From positions 1 through 64,000 of the forward strand of contig CAZWSX010000024.1 of the NCBI GenBank assembly GCA_964636985.1: 64,000 nucleotides of DNA. Direction: 5' to 3'. The position numbers were made by a program, and so were the translations under genes. This document shows, piece by piece, positions 59,567 through 64,000 of the stretch. Numbering within the stretch: position 1 is the stretch's first letter; each line of letters begins with the position of its first letter. The DNA comes from CAZWSX01 sp964636985. GTDB taxonomy: Bacteria; Planctomycetota; Planctomycetia; Pirellulales; Pirellulaceae. The notes beneath the pieces were generated by a model. That model made no database searches. It had not been told where the DNA came from and saw only the letters and a list, made by a program, of their open reading frames with translations.

Positions 59567-59639
59567 TGTCGACCCCCTCGTTTCTTCCTCGCTGCTGTCA
59601 CCGCAGGGGTCACGATACCTTGGCACCTACGTCGATTCC

Positions 59640-59730
59640 AGCAGCAAAGAAGGGGGAAGGGGAGTCGAAGGAGCGGGGGGAGGGTAAAATCACTCCCCAT
59701 CTCCCACTCACCCCTCCTCCCCATCGCGCC
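59640..59730. repeat. Purine/pyrimidine tracts (family R4)
   Basis: GAAGGGGGAAGGGGAG type purine tract at 59645-59690 and inverse CCCCATCTCCCACTCACCCCTCC tract at 59693-59725 (single motifs of these bases). They face each other like arms. In the gap between divergent genes. Confidence 0.45.
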
Positions 59731-59794
59731 TTCGATTGACGGCCAGTGCCACGCATAATAGGCTGTGAATGCTCGGCGATTGGAGATCCCACCT

Positions 59795-62440
59795 ATGAAC
59801 GCCCCCCTGCGCGCAACTCTTGCGCCGCTCAAGTTTGTTGCCACGTTCGCTTTGGCGCTTTGTCCCGCGTTTGCCCGAGGCGACGCGGCGAAACCCCTGT
59901 TTGAAGAAGACGTCGTCCCCATCCTCGAAACCCGCTGTTTCAAGTGCCACGGCGCCGAGAAACAGGAAGGGGGCCTCGACCTCCGGCGGAAATTCAAAAT
60001 CGCCCAAGGCGGCGACGGCGGCGCGGCTCTCGTGCCAGGCAAGCCCGACGAAAGCCTGCTGATCGAGAAAGTCGTCAGCAAGGAAATGCCTCCCAAAGGG
60101 GACGATCCCCTCGACGAAAAGCAAATCGAAGTCCTCCGCCGCTGGATCGCCACAGGTGCCGCCACCAAAGTCGATCCCGAACCGCCACTAGAAGCGACTG
60201 AGTCCGAATCGACCCTCTCCGAAGCCGACCGCAACTGGTGGTCGTTTCAACCTCCTCGCCGCGTCGATCCTCCAGCCGTCCGCGACGCCAGCCGCGTCCG
60301 CACTTCGATCGATGCCTTTCTATTGGCAAAGCTGGAAGAAAAGAACATCAGCTTCAACCCCGATGCTCCCAAACAAGTCGTCCTGCGGCGACTGGCCTTC
60401 GACCTGACGGGCTTGCCTCCCACGCCGGAAATCCAGGCCGAGTTTGAAGCCGACACCACCGATGGCGCCTACGAGCGCATCGTGGACAAGCTCCTCAACT
60501 CCGAACGCTTCGGCGAACACTGGGCCCGCCATTGGCTCGACGTGGCAGGCTACGCCGACAGTGACGGCTACCTCGACGCCGACCGGGAACGCCCCGAGGC
60601 GTGGCGCTACCGCGATTACGTAATTCGCGCCTTCAACACCGACAAGCCGTACGATCGCTTTACACTCGAGCAAGTTGCCGGCGACGAACTCTCCGACTGG
60701 CGCCGCGCAGACGAGCTTTCCCCCGCGATGGTCGACGAACTCACGGCCACCGGGTTCCTCCGAACTGCGGTCGATCCAACTTACGGCGGCTGGAAAGAAA
60801 AAGTCGAGATCAACAAAGTCATCGCCGACACCATTCAAATCGTCGGCAGCACCTACTTCGGCCTGACCATCCAATGTGCCCGCTGCCACCAGCACAAGCA
60901 CGACCCGCTGTCGCAGCGAGACTACTACTCCCTCGCCGCCGTCCTGGGTGCTGCGTACGACCCCGAACCCGCCCGCTGGCTTGTCTCGCTCGATCGGGCC
61001 ATTCCTCTGGCGACCGAAACGCAGCAAGCCAAAATCAACGAGTGGAACGCCGGCGTCGACCAACGCATCGCCAAACTCAACGCCGAGATCATGGAGATCA
61101 GCATCGCGCGTCGCGTAAAAATGATTGCCGAAAAGCTCGAGGCGGCCGGCCTCCTCGCGAGTCTTTCGAAAGAAGACCGCGAGGCCCTCGTCGCCGCAGC
61201 GGCGACACCCGACAAGCAACGTAACGACGACCAAAAACGCCGCGTGAACGAAGCGAAGCTCGAAGAGAAAGGCCTGGCGCCGATCACGATTTCTGATGAC
61301 GAGGTGAATGCCCGTTGGCCCGATACGCCTAAGGAAGTGGAACGAATTAAGGCCGCCGTCGCCGCCGAAACCGCGCTAAAGAAACCACTCGTGATGCTGC
61401 GAGGAATCCAAGACCTCGCCGAAACCGCCCACCCTACCCACGTCCTGCGGCGCGGCGATTTCAACACCCCCGGGCGAGTCGTCGAACCCAACATCCCCGT
61501 CGTCCTGTCGACCGGCATTAGTCCCTACGCTCCCCAGCCGGGCTATAAGACCACTGGCCGTCGAACCGCGTTCGCGAAGTGGCTCGTCGATCCGCGTCAC
61601 CCCACGACTGCCCGCGTCCACGTGAATCGCCTGTGGGGGATCCTCTTCGGCCGTGGTCTCGTCGAAACTGTCGACGACTTCGGAAAGCTTGGTGCGCAAC
61701 CAACGCATCCCGAATTGCTCGACTGGCTGGCCATCGAGTTCATCAACCAAGGTTGGAGCCAAAAGAAGCTCCTCAAGCTGATGGTCACGTCGACCGCCTA
61801 CCGGCAATCGTCAACGCTTGACCCGGCCAAAACCGCCGTCGACGAGCCCAACATGCTGCTGGGCGTCTATCGCCCGAAACGATTGACGGGCGAACAGCTT
61901 CGCGATGGTTTGCTGTTCGCCTCGGGCAAGCTCAACGCAACGATGTACGGCCCGCCGACCAAAGTTCACCAGCAAGGAGACGGCTCCGTCATCACCACCG
62001 ACGATGCCGCCGGCAACCGCCGCAGCATCTACCTGCAAGTCCGCCGCAGCGAACCCGTCACCATCATGGACACCTTCGATACGCCGCGGATGGAGATCAA
62101 CTGCACGCGACGAACCGAAGCCACCGTGCCGACGCAGGCCCTCACGATGCTCAACAGCCCGTTCATGCAGATGGCCTCGCAAGCCTTCAGCCAGCGAATC
62201 CTGGCCCAACCAACCCGCGCTGAACGCATCGAGCAGGCCGTCCGCGTCGCCTTCGGCCGCCAAGCGACTGATGCCGACCGCGCCGCGCTGAACACATTCC
62301 TCGACGACTACGCCAAGAACGAACTCGGCGAGCGGTTCGCCACCGCCGACAGCGCCACGCTTGCAACCATGGAAACAGAGGCCTGGCCCCACGCAGCCGT
62401 CGCCTTGCTAAACGCCAACGAATTTTTGTACGTGGAATAA
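59795..62440 (+). CDS. DUF1549/DUF1553 (PSD1) protein with N-terminal cytochrome-c-type heme site
   Basis: An 881-residue secreted protein. Signal peptide, then the planctomycete cytochrome C motif CFKCH (Cys48, Cys51, His52) with GGLDLR, then PSCyt2/DUF1549 (LLAKLEEKNI, LRRLAFDLTGLPPTP, WARHWLDVAGYADSDGY, FTLEQVAGD, QCARCHQHKHDP with another CxxCH) and the DUF1553/PSD1 domain to the end (RTAFAKWLVDPRHP, GLVETVDDFG, FINQGWSQKKL, YRQSS). These proteins are abundant in planctomycetes, always with a DUF1501 partner, and are linked to polysaccharide breakdown, though activity is unproven. ATG 59795 has TGGAGAT upstream. The DUF1501 gene follows after 3 bases. Confidence 0.93.
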   Translation: MNAPLRATLAPLKFVATFALALCPAFARGDAAKPLFEEDVVPILETRCFKCHGAEKQEGGLDLRRKFKIAQGGDGGAALVPGKPDESLLIEKVVSKEMPPKGDDPLDEKQIEVLRRWIATGAATKVDPEPPLEATESESTLSEADRNWWSFQPPRRVDPPAVRDASRVRTSIDAFLLAKLEEKNISFNPDAPKQVVLRRLAFDLTGLPPTPEIQAEFEADTTDGAYERIVDKLLNSERFGEHWARHWLDVAGYADSDGYLDADRERPEAWRYRDYVIRAFNTDKPYDRFTLEQVAGDELSDWRRADELSPAMVDELTATGFLRTAVDPTYGGWKEKVEINKVIADTIQIVGSTYFGLTIQCARCHQHKHDPLSQRDYYSLAAVLGAAYDPEPARWLVSLDRAIPLATETQQAKINEWNAGVDQRIAKLNAEIMEISIARRVKMIAEKLEAAGLLASLSKEDREALVAAAATPDKQRNDDQKRRVNEAKLEEKGLAPITISDDEVNARWPDTPKEVERIKAAVAAETALKKPLVMLRGIQDLAETAHPTHVLRRGDFNTPGRVVEPNIPVVLSTGISPYAPQPGYKTTGRRTAFAKWLVDPRHPTTARVHVNRLWGILFGRGLVETVDDFGKLGAQPTHPELLDWLAIEFINQGWSQKKLLKLMVTSTAYRQSSTLDPAKTAVDEPNMLLGVYRPKRLTGEQLRDGLLFASGKLNATMYGPPTKVHQQGDGSVITTDDAAGNRRSIYLQVRRSEPVTIMDTFDTPRMEINCTRRTEATVPTQALTMLNSPFMQMASQAFSQRILAQPTRAERIEQAVRVAFGRQATDADRAALNTFLDDYAKNELGERFATADSATLATMETEAWPHAAVALLNANEFLYVE

Positions 62441-62443
62441 ATC

Positions 62444-63883
62444 ATGCGATGTTCCGCCACCACCGCCACGACTTTGCCCCAACTCCTCGCACGCCGCGAC
62501 TGGATGTCCCGCATGGGCGGCGGCCTCGCGGGGATCGCGTTGGCCTCGCTCTTGGCCGAAGATGCCGCGCGCGCGAATCCAATTGAAGACTTCCGCAACA
62601 TCCCCGGGCCGCACTTCGCCCCCAAGGCGAAAGCAGTGATCCAACTCTTCCAGCATGGCGGTCCCAGCCACATGGATTTGTTCGATCCCAAGCCCGAGCT
62701 GAACCAGCGCGACGGCCAACCCATGCCCAGCTGGTTCACCGACCTGGTCGCGATCTCCGCCCACGGCAACCTGATGGGCGTGCCGTTCAAGTTTGCCAAA
62801 CACGGCGATTGCGGCGTGGAGTACTCCGAAATCATCCCGCACGTGGCCTCGTGCGCCGACGATATCGCACTGATCCGCTCGATGTACACCGAGCACAACA
62901 ACCACGAGCAGGCCCTCTGGATGATCCACGGCGGCACGATCACCACCGGGCGGCCGACCATCGGTTGTTGGGTCAATTACGCCCTCGGCTCAGCAAACAA
63001 GGATTTGCCTTCCTACGTCGTACTACGTAACGACAATTCCTACCCCGTCGACCGCGCGCGAAACTGGTCCTCCGGCTGGCTTCCTCCCAAGTACCAAGGG
63101 GTCCACCTGCGAAACGAAGGGACGCCCGTCCTCTATTTGCAGCCGTCGCAGCAAATCACGCCCAAGGTCGATGGCCTGCGCCGCGAGCTCTTGTCCAAAC
63201 TCAACAACGAACACCGCGCCAGCCACGCGGCCATCGATGGCGCCCTGGAAGCTCGCATCGCCAGTTACGAGATGGCCGCGCGGATGCAACTCACGGCCGC
63301 CGACGCCCTCGACATCAACCAAGAGACGGCCGAGACCCACAAGCTGTACGGCCTCGACAACCCCGTCACGGCCCCTTACGCCCGGCGCTGCCTGATGGCC
63401 CGTCGCTTGATCGAACGGGGCGTCCGCTACGTGCAGGTTTTCATCGAAGGCCAGCGCTGGGACACCCACGGTGATAACGCCAACGCCACTAAGAAAATCT
63501 GCGATGAGACCGATCAACCATCGGCAGCACTGCTGAAGGACCTCAAACGCCGCGGCATGCTCAACGACACGCTGCTGATCTGGGGCGGCGAGTTCGGCCG
63601 CACGCCTGTCAGCCAAGGGGGCAACGGCCGCGACCACCACAAGCAAGGCTTCTCTATGTGGATGGCCGGCGGCGGCATCAAAGGAGGCCAGTCCTACGGC
63701 GCCACCGATTCGCTCGGCTATAACGCCGTGGAAAACCGAACCAAAGTCGCCGACTTCCACGCCACCGTCTTCCACCTGCTCGGCCTCGACCACAACCACG
63801 TCACCTACCGCATGCGTGGCCGCGACGAGAAGTTGACCGACGTGCATCACGATGCGAAAGTGCTGAATGCGCTGATCGCCTGA
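62444..63883 (+). CDS. DUF1501 protein, sulfatase-like fold, Tat-type start
   Basis: A 479-residue protein. The N-terminus has the DUF1501-typical twin-arginine-like LLARRDWMSRMGGGLAGIALASLLA. Then AVIQLFQHGGPSHMDLFDPKPEL, NHEQALWMIHGGTITTGRPTIG, ERGVRYVQVFIEGQRWDTHGDN, LIWGGEFGRTPVSQGGNGRDHHKQGFSMWMAGGGIKGG and FHATVFHLLGLDHNHVTYR define the family (shown as patterns). It is related to alkaline phosphatase/sulfatase-fold enzymes. It is the constant partner of the gene just upstream and probably in one operon with it (3-base gap). Confidence 0.93.
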   Translation: MRCSATTATTLPQLLARRDWMSRMGGGLAGIALASLLAEDAARANPIEDFRNIPGPHFAPKAKAVIQLFQHGGPSHMDLFDPKPELNQRDGQPMPSWFTDLVAISAHGNLMGVPFKFAKHGDCGVEYSEIIPHVASCADDIALIRSMYTEHNNHEQALWMIHGGTITTGRPTIGCWVNYALGSANKDLPSYVVLRNDNSYPVDRARNWSSGWLPPKYQGVHLRNEGTPVLYLQPSQQITPKVDGLRRELLSKLNNEHRASHAAIDGALEARIASYEMAARMQLTAADALDINQETAETHKLYGLDNPVTAPYARRCLMARRLIERGVRYVQVFIEGQRWDTHGDNANATKKICDETDQPSAALLKDLKRRGMLNDTLLIWGGEFGRTPVSQGGNGRDHHKQGFSMWMAGGGIKGGQSYGATDSLGYNAVENRTKVADFHATVFHLLGLDHNHVTYRMRGRDEKLTDVHHDAKVLNALIA

Positions 63884-63903
63884 TCTGCTTTCTGAGTTTG
63901 GGT

Positions 63904-63932
63904 GGCACTGGCGTCCCAAAGACGCCAGTGTG
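63904..63932. repeat. Hairpin repeat (family R7), copy 2
   Basis: GGCACTGGCGTC / GACGCCAGTG(TG): 10 perfect pairs with loop CCAAA. Same stem as 36039-36067. It lies about 20 bases after the stop of the DUF1501 gene, at a place suitable for a transcript end. Confidence 0.75.
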
Positions 63933-63977
63933 AGTAAGGATCGCCTCTTAGCCGTAGCCGCTGTAACAAGAAGACCA

Positions 63978-64000
63978 GGGCCGATAGGCCCGACAGATCT
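63978..64000. repeat. Hairpin plus GACAGATCT module (family R9), cut by window edge
   Basis: GGGCC/GGCCC (loop GATA) at 63978-63991, then GACAGATCT to the last base. Same order as at 59005-59026. Confidence 0.55.

Noticed and set aside
60320..61234. Minus-strand frame of 304 codons inside the PSD1 gene
   Set aside because: Shadow of a recognised gene; glycine/valine-rich without structure.

Overview
The window looks like the chromosome of a planctomycete (phylum Planctomycetota, probably Pirellulales-like). The main markers are a signal-peptide protein with a CxxCH motif of the DUF1549/DUF1553 (PSD1) type next to a DUF1501 protein, a PEP-CTERM protein, surface proteins with a planctomycete-style LExRxxLDG N-terminus, many membrane-anchored leucine-rich-repeat proteins, proteins starting with an NPYAPP/NPYEAP motif, and a bacterial Ser/Thr kinase. 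GC is moderately high. I see no rRNA, tRNA, CRISPR array, insertion sequence or phage gene.

Layout. 1-9300: end of a truncated gene, a predicted HExxH metalloprotein, two LRR membrane proteins around a repeat-domain membrane protein, an HtrA-like protease and unknown genes embedded in intergenic repeats. 9300-14300: a palindrome cluster, then a minus-strand run of oxidoreductase-type genes (DUF899 protein, MsrB, nitronate monooxygenase family), a membrane protein and an aspartoacylase-family hydrolase. 14600-15350: three tiny membrane proteins. 15500-26200: unknown and housekeeping-type genes (acetyltransferase, PEP-CTERM protein, SnoaL-like, TlpA-like, YbaK-like, MnmM-like, LssY-C), plus a breakpoint near 18000 where two opposed genes have both lost their N-termini. 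26600-35600: three more LRR proteins and a three-gene secreted/membrane cluster with two DUF3299-like proteins. 36100-38300: two tandem surface-protein paralogues with a shared upstream element. 38650-44300: propeller protein, kinase-pseudokinase fusion, PIG-L deacetylase, membrane protein plus YceI. 44500-49650: two tandem propeller/membrane paralogues, a small membrane protein and lspA. 49700-59600: DUF202, aldo/keto reductase, ABC exporter, glycine-zipper protein, YebC, PIN-PhoH and an enolase-superfamily enzyme. 59800-63900: the PSD1/DUF1501 pair.

The most striking structure lies between the genes. Intergenic DNA is built from a small set of modules: short hairpins whose stems are conserved by compensatory changes, a long A/T-rich inverted repeat, pyrimidine-rich tracts and purine-rich arms. 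At least five places combine these into 140-230 bp elements bounded by the same purine-rich arms in inverted orientation, an architecture like that of miniature mobile elements. No transposase is present. Protein functions below are assigned from recognised motifs only; no database search was possible.
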